From NCBI GenBank assembly GCA_011033025.1, contig WFMF01000422.1:94224-158223 (forward strand): 64,000 nucleotides of DNA, in the 5' to 3' direction. This document shows positions 47,401 to 57,914 of the stretch, one piece after another (the stretch's first letter is position 1; every line of letters starts with the position of its first letter). Source of the stretch: Beroe forskalii. Lineage: Eukaryota > Ctenophora > Nuda > Beroida > Beroidae. The notes below the pieces were generated by a model, which saw only the letters and a list, made by a program, of their open reading frames with translations, made no database searches and was not told the DNA's origin. A program made the position numbers and the translations under genes.

Positions 47401-50400
47401 CATCTCCTAGAAAGGCTGAATCTTATGTAAAACTCTTACTCCACAGCGGCTGAGACTCCAGTCTTCCCCTTTTTCTTCTTCTTCCCCTTTCTGCCACTGC
47501 TCCCACCACCTCCTCCTCCCTGTATAATGATACATAGTCAAAATAGTCACCAGTTTAACAGGTGTAGAGTGAAACTCATGATAATTAAACTTAATTAAAT
47601 ATTTAAACTTAATCAAATATTTAAACTTATTTGGACAGGAACATTATAGAACATTTTTGGAGCAACCCTAAAGACACAAATCCTTCAGAGTCGGATGATT
47701 TCTAACTACGATGCCAATACTGGGATCATACAAATGATGTTGCACTAGACTATGATCAATGAGGCTCAGAATAGAGTTGAAAAGAGAGGATGAAAAAGAG
47801 GCAAAATGATTTTTGTTGGCAAAAATTTGATATAGCAATTTGCGAAAAGTAGCAAAAGGCAGTCATATGATGAATCAAAAACGCTCCCAGAATTGTGGCA
47901 AATGATTATTACTTTAAAGACCATAGTATCTTCTACTGACTCCTGATAGGGTGTCTGAAATTAATTTCATCAAATCTCGTGCATTAATCCACAATGAACC
48001 CATAGTACAAATTGTTTTTGATGCTCGTCTGAATGAATAAATCCCAATTTACAAATACCGAATATACCCGTAACCCAAATCTCAAATGTGAAATGAAAAC
48101 CTCCGTCCCTTCCTCCTCCTCTTCATCTCCGTCCATTTCCTCGTCCCCTCCTTCTCCTCCGTCCTGGTCTTTGTCTCCTCCTCCACCCACTCCAAGAGAT
48201 ATCACTCCCTGAGGATTATAGGAGTGATTTAGCAGGGAGTCAGGGATATCACTCTCTTAGGGAAGAAGGTTATTTAAGAGGAAGCAATCTAAATCTTGGC
48301 TATAAACGAAGTTAGACAACCCCTTAATCCCAGAGGAAACACTTCCAGAGAGCCTGAGGGAAGGATGAGAGGATAGATTCTGCAGGGAACAAGGTCGACA
48401 ACGGAGCAACTTATATATGCGGAGGAAGAAAGGAAGAAATCTTTATAAAAGCTGGGATTCGTGTTTATTATGAATCTGAAACCTAAGTTATCATGAATTT
48501 ATAGATTAGAACCTCCGTTGGTTTCTGCTTGGAGTCGATGAGTTTGATCTCGATATCATGCCAGTCAGACTTGGTGTAACCGTTGATGGTTCCGGTTCCA
48601 TAACCAAGGAGTTTGACGGTGATTTGTCATTAATTTCAGATTTGATCAGGTAAAAAATCATGACAAATTAATATAGATCAAACAGTTATCATTATTAAAG
48701 TTGAAGGGTATTATAGCCAGGGGCGCAGCCAGATTGCTGAAAAGGGGGCGGCGAGGTACATTCAAAACCTGTTTAATGTTTTATTCTGTTGACTCAAAGC
48801 TCTCATTTTGTCGAAATGAACAAAATTTTCATATCACCCGTCCAAAAAGGGGGAGGCAGCCGCCTGTTTCGCCTCCCCCTGGCTACGCCCCTGATTATAG
48901 CTCAAAACTTGGCAGTGTTCCAGGGCTCACTTGTCTTTGCCGAGTGACTCCTCGTGGAAGACCTTGACCTGGACTTTGACCATGTCAGCGTTAGCACGAG
49001 GGAACTCCAGTTCCTCGTTCCACTCGGGGTTCTTGGTGTCATCCTGCACTTTAGTCTTCCTCGTGTAACCTGCAATTAGCTGATTAAAAAGGGAATTGGG
49101 GCAGAGTCACTGAAATGAAGAAATGAAGAAACTAAAATAGTAAAATAGCAGTTGTGGCGGGGACTGGGGAGGAAAGCTGTTGTATTGCTTTAAAAATTTA
49201 TTGGGGCAAAAATGGAATACCAACTTCACAACTTGGTAGTATATCAATAAATATTCCCAACTATAAAAATATAGCAGCTATCTTACACTGGGAAATCAAT
49301 TACCTTCAAACGTCACTTCAGCATAAGGGTCGATAGTTCCAAACTTTACCACATTTTTGAGAGACGTAGCATTTTTGACGAGGATCTTTATCTTCGGCCC
49401 GAAAATCTCATCTGAAATGGTTTAAATGATAGAAAATAGTAAGACAATCCTGATTCATCTTTTCAGGACTTCAAGACAACTGTGAGCCGTTAGAACATTC
49501 AATATTCAGCGATGTTACATTTGAATTTGTTTTCAATTTTAACAATAAAGACATTTTTGAACCATGTCATACTTATACTGAAAAACGGGAAAAGAATTTA
49601 ACAGATGTTTAATCAAATTTAATGTGCTACAGAGTGTATTTTCTGAAATCTCTTAAATTTTCGGAATAAATTTTAAATGTATTTCCATTATACTCGCTAA
49701 ATACATGTAAAATGTAGAATAAATGTTCATTGTTCAGGCTTATAATATGGCTTCTAATGAAGTTTTATTAAGTCATCAAAGCTCTCTTGGTACTTAGGGA
49801 CCTTCGTTCGATTCCAGTCATTGGCTGTTACAGCTGTTGGAATAGAAGTAAAAACTTCAAAATAATTTAAAAATCTGAAAACGACAGCACCACATTTTTG
49901 CGATATACTGCATCTATAGATCAAAATAATCATTCAAATTCTCAGTTTTCTAAATCTCATCTTCAGGGCTGGCCTCGCTGCCTGATTGTGATTCATTATC
50001 ACTACCCATACTTTGAGACTTATTACGAGCAAGGACTCCGATCGACCATCAGCAGACTACTGATACTTCAGACTGCCAGACAAAACAGCGCTTTAGGAAA
50101 TTAATACATATCATAACATGTAACTCATGTAAGTTTTAAAGCTTCATATTATTACTTCAAGAGGCGTAAACATTGCAAAACTCAAACAAAAGATGTAGGG
50201 CGAATCCTGTGCGGGGCCCAACGGTTTCAGTTCCTTGTTCAAAACGCCGTATGCGGTATGTAATCAAAAAAGCAAGTTTTGAGTGTAAAGAAAAACAACA
50301 AAACAACATCACACAATAAAATATGAGAGTACACGATTGACGAGCAACGCACGCGTTGTGAGCTATTAGTATTACATTGTCACACAGGAGCTCACTGATA

Positions 50401-52360
50401 TAGGATGTAGAATGTGACGAAGGAATTGCACGGTAATTAGATCACGGAATGTTGACATAAACACACCACTACACACTATCCTAGTACACGATGTGTGTTT
50501 GAACTTTAGAAATATAAAAGGAAGTACAAGTCACAACTTATACTAGCTTATTATTGATCAAATATTCGATAGCTATTAGCTATTGAAAGATACCATACGT
50601 TATACAGAGAATAAACAGCAAACTGAGTGTCAAGGAACTTTGATATAAAGTAACACTTACATCAGACGCAACTAATTGAAAGATAAAATGCGTGATTTTG
50701 CATTCCTGCACGATGCTACAGAAAGACCGAAATCGAATCTCAATCCAATGGAAATCTCACTGCAGTCTCTAGTAATAATAAACAGAGCAAATGAAATGAA
50801 GTAATCATGTTACAAAATGTACTATCTCGGGGCACGAATGAGTAGAGAAAATGAAATCAAGTCGAAACTACATAATTTCAGCATCATGGTGTGTTTTTGG
50901 AGTGGTTTCATAGAATTTTGGCGATTCGATTTGCGACAAATATGCGATCAGTAGCAATAGGCTCACAGCTGCGATATGTTGCATGGGTTTTAGTCCATGA
51001 ACTGCCGTTTGTCAGCACTTTCACACTTGCATTTTGGTCCGATGCAAATATCTGCAAGTCTGCAGAAAGCGTAGTCCAACGGAAACCTCAGAAATAACAC
51101 GAAATGTATCAACGGAGCGGTGTTCTACAGACGCTGCAGTGAGGGATAATTCGAATAAACATTCCCGCAAATTAATAGCAAATCACATTAATTCAATATC
51201 AACCACAGCATGACTTGTTCATTGAATCCTGAAACTTAATGTTATTAGCGATCAATACACAAACATTATAATATGTAGCATATTTCCAGCAAGGTCAGCT
51301 CCTAGCAGCTAGAGGTAAAGGAGGGACAAAGTAACTCGATCATAATGTGATGTGTGTCTGTAGGTATGATTGCAGGAGCCCCAATACCATGACAGTCCAT
51401 CGTTTGCTTTTGTCGCTGTTGTTTTTACTTTTCCTTTTAGTTTTGCTGGTGAAAAACCGTTCTTTCATGAATTCATGAGCACAGGAGCACAGGGCGAAAG
51501 GATTGCAAGAAGCAGTGTACCGTTATAGCAGCTTAGCAGGATGAAATTACACACAAATCTAGCGGGAATTCGATCAAATGTTCAGAAATTACAACGAACC
51601 GCAGTCACGCGTTTACTACACTGTACCGCGCGGTGCATTCTCACTTCCTGTTGTAGCGCGTGATGTGGGTCACGTGACCAAAAAAGTTCATTTTCCAGCG
51701 CGCAGCATTTCACGGTCAATCGATGTAGATAGGTAATAGTTACACATTTTATGATTTTACACTCGTCTTGATGTCGTTCCAGTCAATTGATCGTCTGTTG
51801 CATACAACTTCGATACTTTATACTTTCGAAATTTCTACGAGAATGAAGCTGCTGTTGAACTTGAACCAGTGATAACAGAGCTTATAACAGACTGGTGAGG
51901 CTGGTGGCATCACAGACTTTCACAAGGTGAGTGACAAATTCTTGCAGGGCCCTGACTCCTTACCATTGATGGTGATAAATATGCGCCGCCAGAGATGGCG
52001 AGGAAATATTGGGAGTAGGGTGCGGTGTGTAGGTCATAGCCATCAGATTACACACTTTTCCAAAAGTCCTAACAATGACCCTAACTCAAGGATTCCCATG
52101 ACTGCATGAGATCCTTCAAAACGTGGATATTCCGTTCCTCGTCGCTGAATTGTATTTCTGATCTCTGCCAAAGGGCTCTTTAAGTCTTAACAACGTACTT
52201 TATGTAACGTAAGTGAAGTAGTACGGATAATGACTTATTATTGGGCGAGGGGTGTGTTTAGTGCTATGATAATTCGTAAAATCATGGTTTTACTTTGCAT
52301 ATACACCATGAAGCGTGGCCTACCTGTCTTGTCATTCTTCTTCTTCTTCTTTTTCGTCAT
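29056..52360 (-). CDS. Ferlin (DysF-containing, dysferlin/myoferlin-type), 49 coding exons
   Basis: A complete ferlin, a large tail-anchored multi-C2 protein family acting in Ca2+-dependent membrane fusion, repair and vesicle traffic. Following splice sites from ATG 52360-52358 to TAA 29058-29056 gives 6642 nt, exactly 2213 residues plus stop, close to family lengths of about 2000-2100. Domain order: C2A (about 13-128), acidic and Lys/Gly linkers, C2B (about 191-323), C2C (about 360-516), FerA (about 658-832), FerB (about 833-951), DysF (about 952-1145), C2D (about 1146-1309), C2E (about 1310-1471), linker with [10 protein letters not shown]2F (about 1657-1855), C2G (about 1890-2118) and a membrane segment (about 2185-2200). 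The DysF region points to the dysferlin/myoferlin class rather than vertebrate otoferlin. Introns 3, 28, 34, 40 and 47 need non-canonical boundaries. Exon-level details are in the section entries. Confidence 0.92.
29678..31724 (-). CDS. Ferlin exons 41-47: C2G
   Basis: Exons 31537-31724, 31192-31277, 30881-30976, 30551-30692, 30306-30405, 29991-30166 and 29678-29787. Segments in order are [117 protein letters not shown] and [20 protein letters not shown]. These match the last C2 domain of ferlins almost segment for segment and retain acidic loop residues. All internal junctions here are GT-AG. Confidence 0.93.
30707..30880 (-). other. Ferlin intron 43, ordinary
   Basis: Most ferlin introns of 100-400 bp, such as this one, are AT-rich with GT-AG ends and hold nothing further that I can support. 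Confidence 0.4.
31944..33138 (-). CDS. Ferlin exons 38-40: C2F
   Basis: Exons 32879-33138, 32576-32761 and 31944-32095. C2F shows [41 protein letters not shown] and [14 protein letters not shown], so loop aspartates are present. With the canonical CTGCAG acceptor, exon 39 repeats VFGK (PVFGK-TVFGK) because TTTGGAAAG stands at both intron edges. Exon 40 ends in the conserved SPYSLD, but no GT is available there. The phase-compatible boundary is TTAG|ATAAAT. Confidence 0.85.
33389..36752 (-). CDS. Ferlin exons 33-37: C2E-C2F linker
   Basis: Exons 36611-36752, about 35239-35292, 34199-about 34263, 33809-33940 and 33389-33550. The linker is Pro/Glu/Lys-rich. Exon 36 carries the family hallmark [16 protein letters not shown]. 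Exon 37 has [20 protein letters not shown] and a Ser/Asp run. Exons 34 and 35 meet in a GGAAAG direct repeat, with no GT-AG pair that keeps frame. The exon 36 acceptor ACCGCAG|GAAGAGGAAA is duplicated 56 bp upstream at 33996. Short exons 34 and 35 are the least certain. Confidence 0.75.
35690..36225. repeat. Three hairpin copies with GGCTCTTTTAGGC in ferlin intron 33
   Basis: Copies at about 35698-35768, 35938-36000 and 36145-36218 share GGCTCTTTTAGGCCCCACTT near the left and GCCTAAAAGAGC (or AGAGCCCTA) near the right, so each is an imperfect foldback of 65-75 bp. Three copies in 530 bp suggest a small foldback element that has duplicated locally. Confidence 0.7.
36965..38133 (-). CDS. Ferlin exons 29-32: C2E
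   Basis: Exons about 38038-38133, 37620-37840, about 37353-37425 and about 36965-37060. Segments include [14 protein letters not shown], then [49 protein letters not shown] and [19 protein letters not shown], in the order expected for C2E. The exon 30 end and its donor (AACAG|GTTAGAG at 37620) are duplicated 40 bp downstream (AACAG|GTTGATG at 37580). The exon 31 donor is unclear. GAA|GTCC at 37353 with acceptor CCCAG at 37061 keeps phase. Confidence 0.8.
38360..39855 (-). CDS. Ferlin exons 27-28: C2D
   Basis: Exons 39517-39855 and about 38360-38512. Exon 27 is the longest coding exon (339 nt, 113 codons). C2D has [47 protein letters not shown] and [14 protein letters not shown], so the acidic calcium-loop residues look intact. 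Exon 28 ends in [12 protein letters not shown]. The exon 28/29 junction lies in a direct repeat AGCTGGG. A GT is available only to the right of the repeat and an AG only to the left of its second copy, so canonical splicing would shift the frame. Confidence 0.9.
38521..39516. other. Ferlin intron 27, about 1 kb, nothing supported
   Basis: A longer intron with no exon I can defend. The 39010-39440 part is unusually purine-rich on the plus strand, with many AGC/AGAAG stretches. Confidence 0.4.
40108..41495 (-). CDS. Ferlin exons 23-26: DysF domain
   Basis: Exons 41384-41495, 41144-41232, 40482-40700 and 40108-40269. They encode the Trp/Arg-rich DysF modules: [73 protein letters not shown] and [14 protein letters not shown]. 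DysF folds by stacking Arg and Trp side chains and is a hotspot for disease changes in human dysferlin. Its presence separates this gene from vertebrate otoferlin. Confidence 0.92.
40705..40981. repeat. 50-bp tandem repeat in ferlin intron 24
   Basis: About 5.5 copies of a unit with CAGGGATTGCACTTCTAGAT then ACAGAATTCTGTCAAGGTGT. The copies start exactly 50 bp apart (40766, 40816, 40866, 40916, 40966). The array lies just upstream (minus sense) of the DysF exon 25 acceptor. Confidence 0.93.
41485..41695. repeat. Repeated acceptor motif beside ferlin exon 23
   Basis: The real exon 23 acceptor reads ATCCTCAG|TACGAG on the minus strand. Copies close to CCTCAGTAC or CTTCAGTAC recur at about 41550, 41578, 41617 and 41677 within a degenerate tandem repeat that also holds TAGGATATTNCTTAGGG blocks. 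Confidence 0.7.
41830..42463 (-). CDS. Ferlin exons 21-22: FerB
   Basis: Exons 42289-42463 and 41830-42011. Exon 21 has [20 protein letters not shown] and [17 protein letters not shown], matching the FerB signature of family members. Exon 22 continues with [15 protein letters not shown]. The exon 21 donor reads ATAG|GTGCTG, which is weak, but the phase is correct. Confidence 0.9.
42627..44761 (-). CDS. Ferlin exons 14-20: FerA region
   Basis: Exons 44642-44761, 44304-44472, 43923-44056, 43419-43604, 43210-43299, 42935-43063 and 42627-42746. All are GT-AG. Key segments are [43 protein letters not shown], then the helical FerA part with [19 protein letters not shown] and [12 protein letters not shown]. 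Exon 19 is an acidic insert ([20 protein letters not shown]) that looks like a flexible loop. FerA is described as a membrane-interacting four-helix domain. Confidence 0.9.
43629..43655. repeat. 13-bp tandem duplication
   Basis: GCAGTGCCATGGC stands twice head to tail in ferlin intron 16, followed by a partial third copy. Confidence 0.8.
44908..47519 (-). CDS. Ferlin exons 6-13: basic linker, C2B, C2C
   Basis: Exons 47440-47519, 47206-47289, 46885-47050, 46528-46674, 46027-46201, 45759-45805, 45413-45582 and 44908-45094. All splice sites are GT-AG. Exon 6 is a Gly-Ser-Lys linker ([11 protein letters not shown]). Exons 7-10 form C2B, including [27 protein letters not shown] and [15 protein letters not shown], then the family-typical [14 protein letters not shown]. 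Exons 11-13 form C2[14 protein letters not shown], then [15 protein letters not shown], then [16 protein letters not shown] and [17 protein letters not shown]. The last is a strong ferlin signature between C2C and FerA. Confidence 0.92.
48101..52360 (-). CDS. Ferlin exons 1-5: start, C2A, acidic linker
   Basis: Exons 52324-52360, 49304-49411, 48931-49069, 48513-48612 and 48101-48208. Exon 1 gives [12 protein letters not shown], a basic start; its phase-1 donor joins exon 2 at [20 protein letters not shown]2A shows GTIDPYAEV in the calcium-loop 1 position and ESLGKDKLLGYG in loop 3, so only some acidic ligands are kept. Exon 5 adds [18 protein letters not shown] and a glutamate run. The exon 3/4 junction has donor AA|GTGAGC, but the minus strand has no AG for about 105 nt before exon 4. 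The frame and the conserved KDKLLGYG require a boundary after GTCAA. Exons 4 and 5 both end ACGGAG|GTT. The exon 1 assignment rests on phase and position alone. Confidence 0.8.
48718..48893. mobile_element. 176-bp hAT-type MITE with 8-bp target duplication
   Basis: Ends are CAGGGGCGCAGCCAG and CTGGCTACGCCCCTG, an inverted repeat with one mismatch. ATTATAGC flanks both sides (48710-48717 and 48894-48901). An 8-bp duplication with CAG...CTG ends is typical of hAT elements. It carries no transposase frame. It lies inside ferlin intron 3, the same intron that lacks an AG acceptor. Confidence 0.88.
49754..49824 (-). CDS. Possible alternative terminal exon after ferlin exon 1
   Basis: The minus strand has CTGTAACAG followed by a 71-nt frame reading [20 protein letters not shown], then LH and TAG. 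Its phase fits ferlin exon 1, so a 35-residue alternative product beginning [13 protein letters not shown] is possible. The segment looks protein-like but I do not recognise it. It could also be the end of a different gene or a transposon remnant. Confidence 0.35.
49825..52323 (-). other. Ferlin intron 1, upstream part
   Basis: About 2.5 kb with no coding exon supported. It contains the GC-richer promoter-like patch at 51600-51725. If transcription starts there, exon 1 at 52324 would not be in that transcript, so either the gene has more than one start or the patch is an enhancer or serves another unit. Confidence 0.4.
51600..51725. promoter_or_regulatory. Promoter-like patch with ETS and E-box motifs
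   Basis: Contains CACTTCCTGT (ETS-type), GGTCACGTGACC (a perfect palindromic E-box), ACCGCGCGGTGC and several CGCG dinucleotides in otherwise AT-rich sequence. A donor-like CAAG|GTGAGT lies on the plus strand at 51924-51932, which could end a noncoding first exon of a divergent transcript. No experiment-like evidence is available from sequence alone. Confidence 0.3.
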
Positions 52361-55300
52361 ATCACCCAATTAAAGTGTCACTTAGAAGGCTGCAGACCGT
52401 TATGGCAATCTAACAACGGACAACAAATTTTACGTTTCAAGACACAAAAGCCTGGACATGAATTATCGACATGATTGGCCAACAAAAACTATGAAAAAAC
52501 AAATCGTAGCGTTCTAGAATTCTTGATAATAATGGGTATCAGTTCCTTAAAACTAGAGCAAACCTAAAACAATGCATAATCTAAAACGCGGAGTGTGATT
52601 TAATATAAGCTATATGCAGCTAGTTCAGAGTTCTGGTCACTAAAATCAGCTATACACAGCTAAAATCAGCTATGATATACAGGTATTATTAAGTGTAAGC
52701 ATCAAGGCAGGGATCTGTGGGTATATGTACAGGCGAGCATGAACCGGCAACCCTCTGCTCCTCTGTACTCCAATAGAGAGATCAGAATACCTACTCTATC
52801 CCTCCTATAGGAGCCCAACTACTCTGCTCTCGTTTTGCAAGCAATTTCGACTCTTGTACATTACAGGGTACCTACCAACTCGGATAGGTTATATAGGTAT
52901 AAGAGTATAAGTGTACTAAGTAATTGGAGCAATTGTACTGATCGATTGCGCAGTTTAGCAGTTGTATTAGTACGAGCCTTGGTCATGAATATGTTTATAG
53001 TCATGGACGAAGGGAAAGTTTAAATGTACTCACAGATGATGTTATACGTGCTAAAGACATGCCGAGAGTTAAATAATAAATCTATTAATAATTACCTTTA
53101 GCATTATTATATTTAGGAGTAGGTATAATATGCGAATTTATGACGTTATTAGAATTTAGGATTATCTCCAACATTTGAGACTTAGGCCTTGGTTTGCAGC
53201 AAATCCAGGGCAAAAAGGAAACTTCTATAAGATGCCATTTACTCACTAGATGGACTCAAAAATACCTACGAGATGATGTGGCCCACAGATGCTAATTTAC
53301 AATCATTCAGCGTTCTGAATTTGGAAGCGGCTGTCACATTTTCTCATTTTTAAAAGCAATTCTAAACATACCGAGACTATATAAACCGATGAAAAATAAA
53401 CTGAATAAACTGAAATACCTGTACAATTCAAAACAAAAATAGATAAACACAATCTTGTACAATTATCCACTTAAGTTGCTTATTAAGTGTTCCTACCTTA
53501 AGGCTAAAGCCTATTTCATACAGACTTCATAGTTCATACAAGCACAAGATAGCTGATATATACATCGTTTGATATAAGATAACATGGTTTATGTCATCTT
53601 ATCAACAGTACCGTACTGTGTGTTTGGTATGGTTTCTGTGGATGACGCATAGCACTACTATAATTATAGCGGCTTATGTCAGGATGTATCTGGAAGTTGA
53701 ACAGGAAATAAAGTACAAATAGTGTGTGTGTGTAAATGTGTGACTGCGGTGCATCTCTGCAAACTAGCGTTGCTAAACACGTATACCCCTGTTCGCGTTG
53801 CGCGGCGCTCCCCAGGGAAGCGCTTAGGAAGCAAAGCTGCACAAATAAAGAAATAACTACCGCTCTATACTTCTATAGCAGAGAATTAATAATGTGTTTC
53901 TCTCTCTCTGAGCAAGCTCAGAGCTACTTAGCTAATATATGAGAGGAATCCACTTCTTATGAATTGTGTGTGCATAGTACGGGCTCTCAGATGAAGCTAT
54001 CAGACAATATAATGGCTTGTGTGTATATCACATGCACGTAATGAAATGTGTGCAGGATATAGCGTGTCAAGTTTCCAGCAATCCGCCAATATCCAGCAGC
54101 CAACGGTGAAAACATTTCGTATATTCTAAATCAGCAAGCTGCCAAGCTGTGGAGATACAGGACGTGTTCCTGATAAGATCCACGATATGATCAAAAAACG
54201 TGTCCCATCCCAATATCATCAGAGAGAGATATGAAAATATGAATTCTGTGAATTGATCAAAAAATGGTTACAGGGCGTGTCGAACTCATTACTCATATGT
54301 GCGCGGTTTTTTTCATGCGCGGTGTAATCATGCGCGGCTCATTAGAAAGCACAATGTTAACTTTAAGTCGAAAGCTCTCATTAATTGAAGTCACGTGAGA
54401 GCATCACCGAAACCTATATTCTATTTTGTGAGTTTTTCAGTTAAGAATGTTATTTCGCTTCCTATTAAAACTCACTTTGCATAGCCAAAAGCTGACAAGT
54501 AGGAGCGTCGGGTTTTTTTTAACAATGTCAGTTTTTGTTTCAGTTTTTAGCAACGAATTTGTCAGTTTTCTTCTTATGCTTTCGGTTTTCAGTTTTGCTG
54601 GGGATATGTTTCTAGCAATTAGTGTGTCAGTTTTCTGCTTATGATGTCAGTTTCCGGGGATATGTCAGTTTTTTGCTTGTGATGTCGGTTTTTGGTTTTG
54701 CTAATTTGCTGTTATCGGATATCAAAATATACTCCATACCTATTGAATAGAAATAACCTACTTTGAGGATATTTTTTATAAAAAAGCAGTATTCTCATCG
54801 ATTTTTTCGTCTTCTGAGTCAGATCCAAACATACTTCATGAAATCGCTGTCCAATCTTTGCAGCCAAAGCAATCAAGTCTCAGCTATAACAGTCTTGGTA
54901 TAAACCTATATAGCTATATAAACAGAGCGGGGAAACGAAAATTTAGAGCAATCAGAGCAAGTCAGGACAATAAATGATTAGCAAACTAGTTCAAAACATA
55001 AGTACAAGTACACCACACCAATCTGTGTTGTGGCAACGAACGCAACATTTCATTTGGCGATTCTCTGGACCCATGATGTACAGGTGTTAAGTCAAGGACA
55101 AACTGTACACAGACTGAAACATCGGATCATAGCTCATGGAAACTCTTCAAGTGTGTATTGAATGTGGTAATAATCTATTTGAAAATATAGATCAGGGTGC
55201 CCATTTATTTCTACACAAAGTTCAGATGATGTGCGATTGTATACATACAGAATTAAAGCGTCAAATTGAACACGATAAAGATTAGAATTTGGATTGGGAT

Positions 55301-56478
55301 CCTGTAAACTACGAGTGTAAGTCTGTAAGTGTGTAAATGCTAATGTTCGTATATGAAAGGAACAACAACAATCGAACTGGGGCAGTATTGAATGGCATGT
55401 GGTGTGGGCCCCACAAACAAGCTTGTATAGGAGCTATATGTGTGTACTATAAACAATGTGAAAGCTTAACACATCATCAAAGGTTTCGAGACAATGGAAG
55501 TCGATATTAATAACAATGAAACAGGGTACCACAAGCAAGAACTTTTCTTCAATTCATAGCTTCTGCCCTATAAATTTATAACAAAAACTGTTAAAAAGAG
55601 TAACACGAAATTATTGCTCTTGCTTTACAATTGATCAAAGTTGACTAAATGGTCAATTTTCGAGGTTGACCATGGGTAGAATCTGCAATAGGGGAATAAT
55701 CAATAAAGTCTCACTTAGGGGCAGTAAGTCTCAAAACTGTAAATGGAAATGTAAACATAAAGCACGTGCATCTATAAAGGTGTGTCGCAGAGTTAACAAA
55801 TGCCCTTTTTTGGATGTCCTTTGAGCTTCCAATTTCAAAGAAAACTAAAAGGTTCAACTGCTGGAATTTGTAAATATAATGGAATATGAAATTGTTTTAT
55901 AAATTTTACAGTACAATTTACGGTGGGGATTGAAATGTAAAAGTAATTGAGGCATCACTGCGACATATGAAAGGATTGATTAAAAAAGTTACAGTTAAGA
56001 CTTTAATGGCATTTTGCAGTCACCCTGACCATTTTTATGTCTCAATCTAAGGAGAAGGTACATGGACCAGCGGTATGGTGAAACAAGAGTGTCGTGAATC
56101 TTGCGGATCCATTTCTCACATCCATTGTCCGATCACGTGTCGATTAATATACTAATACCACTAATATTTATAGTAAGGCGGCTGCACAACAGCATCTTTT
56201 AAAAAATGTCACGATTCAATAAATGATCTTAATTCCTCAGAAATCTGTCTAACACGTGTGTCACGCGTCGACTTCGAGGAATGAGAATCATTTCCTATTC
56301 CTATTTTAGCCTGCATACTCGCATAGGTGTGTGTAACTGTAGTGAACGCGCCGAGTGCGAGCCACACAGGGATATACTGTTTAATCAGTATCACGTACGT
56401 ACAAATGGTGGTTGTGTAGAAATTACGGAAGGCGTTCTCAGAACTCGCTGCATCTACGTAAAACTAAAATTAACTCAC
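52361..56478. other. Intergenic, no supported gene
   Basis: About 4 kb of AT-rich DNA. Minor features are CAGCTA repeats near 52610-52680, a degenerate GTCAGTTTT repeat at about 54520-54715 and a GC-rich foldback at 53770-53835. I see no coding exon. Confidence 0.5.
53762..53835. repeat. Dispersed GC-rich foldback, copy 1
   Basis: Begins GCTAAACACGTATACCCCTG and contains CGCGGCGCTCCCCAGGGAAG, then CGCTTAGGAAGC. A related copy lies at about 58360-58455 with GCTAAACACATATACCCCTG and GCGCGCTTCC...GGAAGCGC. Two copies about 4.6 kb apart suggest a mobile foldback or conserved structured element. Confidence 0.5.
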
Positions 56479-56529
56479 CTGAAGCATCTCCCTGATCCTT
56501 TCTTCTTCCGCAGTTTCATTTCTGTTCAT
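56479..56529 (-). CDS. Candidate first coding exon of an unknown gene
   Basis: On the minus strand an ATG at 56529 begins MNRNETAEEERIREMLQ and ends at CAG|GTGAGTTAA, a near-ideal donor, after 51 nt (phase 0). The composition resembles a helical N terminus. No matching second exon was found downstream in 52361-56470, so this may be the start of a gene with a long intron, or a chance match. Confidence 0.3.
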
Positions 56530-57914
56530 TAGTGTGTCAGGAAATCTGGGCGTCTTTACTGATCCTTTCTTCCCAAAGCTTGGGGACAAAATTTCTGTTC
56601 ATCGGTTTGGAACAGTTTTTAATTCAATTGGATTTTAATTGAACCGCAGATCTACAGCTTTTTAGGTCCAACGGCGTCTCGCCGTTGTTCCTGTACAGAA
56701 TAATCACATATTACTGTCAATAGTTCGTGTTAGGCTGATTGGTGGTGGTGGTGGTGGGAAGTAAACAGGCCTGGGTTTTACTCGGGTGATGATGCACATG
56801 GTAAAATTTGGTGGGAGCTGATAATCCAGGTAAATTTGAGACCAGGATAGGAAAGTGTGATGTTTTAAATATGGATCAACATTCCACAACCATGATAGAT
56901 GCGATCACACTCACAGAACTCTCGATCTCACATAGCTCTTACACTTACAGGACAGCCTGTGAGCTTGACTATAGGCATAGCACAAGCAGGCCCGAAGACA
57001 GGTGGGCTTGGAGGCTGCAGCCCTCCCCCCCAGAAAAAAGGCACCGATCGGCGCCGCTCCAGCGCTGATCGGTGCCTTTCGACGCTGGTTGACGCCGAAA
57101 TTTTAAAATTTTGAATTTTAAGCATAAACCACTGTGGGACGAGAGTCTCCAGTCTGGGCGTGATATTCTTATTCAGGACTGTGAAAATAAACTGCTCAAT
57201 GAAAATTGCCGAACTAGTCACTTCAGGGCATTTCTAATTGCAATCAACTTCTGAATTATTGCAATAATCGAGTACCATAAACTAGTAATACTAAAAGACA
57301 AATTGATAGGCAAAAATCGGGAAAGATAACAAAAATATAAATCAAAGCATTATATAGAGCTCCAGGTATCATAATGTTTTAAATTATGTTGCTACGTTAT
57401 TTTACGTTGCTACGGTATTAAGAAGTCAAGTTACTTCTTACTGCTACGACTAGCTATGAATACACGCTGCTACTAATATCTTCTCATGAAACATGCAAGG
57501 ATATCGACAGAGAAAACCATAATACACTGAGTGAGCGACTACAGAAAACTATAGTGCAGTACTGAGCCTCATCTAGCTACTACTACCTGTACTGGAGATG
57601 TGATTAATATAACGTCAATATGGGACCAATGTAGACTCATACTTTGGATTAATGACGAGCCCCCTTGCATATTATCAGTCTTCTTATATAGTGTACGAAT
57701 GTATGTAGGTACAAAATCAGACGGCATGACTAGTATTACACGGACCAATAGCCTCAGAACATCATCGTTCGTTTTATAAAGTATTGGATTCGGAATGGGA
57801 TAGCTATTGACAGAATGGTGAGATAATGAGATACTGTTTAAGTGATTGCTGGTAACCAATGACAATAAAAATCCACAAGTTCGAATGTGAACTTTTGACT
57901 CTGATCTCTTCAGC
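56530..57914. other. Intergenic, no supported gene
   Basis: Nothing supported apart from the palindrome at 57040-57076 and a GGT run at 56742-56756. Confidence 0.5.
57040..57076. repeat. Short palindrome GGCACCGATC...GATCGGTGCC
   Basis: Arms GGCACCGATCGGCGC and GCGCTGATCGGTGCC pair with one mismatch around an 8-nt loop. It is related in motif to the palindrome at 13665-13741. Confidence 0.75.

Noticed and set aside
29056..52360. Calling the gene otoferlin because of DWWSKYYES and C2F similarity
   Set aside because: That motif is shared by all ferlins. The Trp/Arg-rich DysF region at exons 23-26 argues for the dysferlin/myoferlin class, so no specific vertebrate symbol is assigned.
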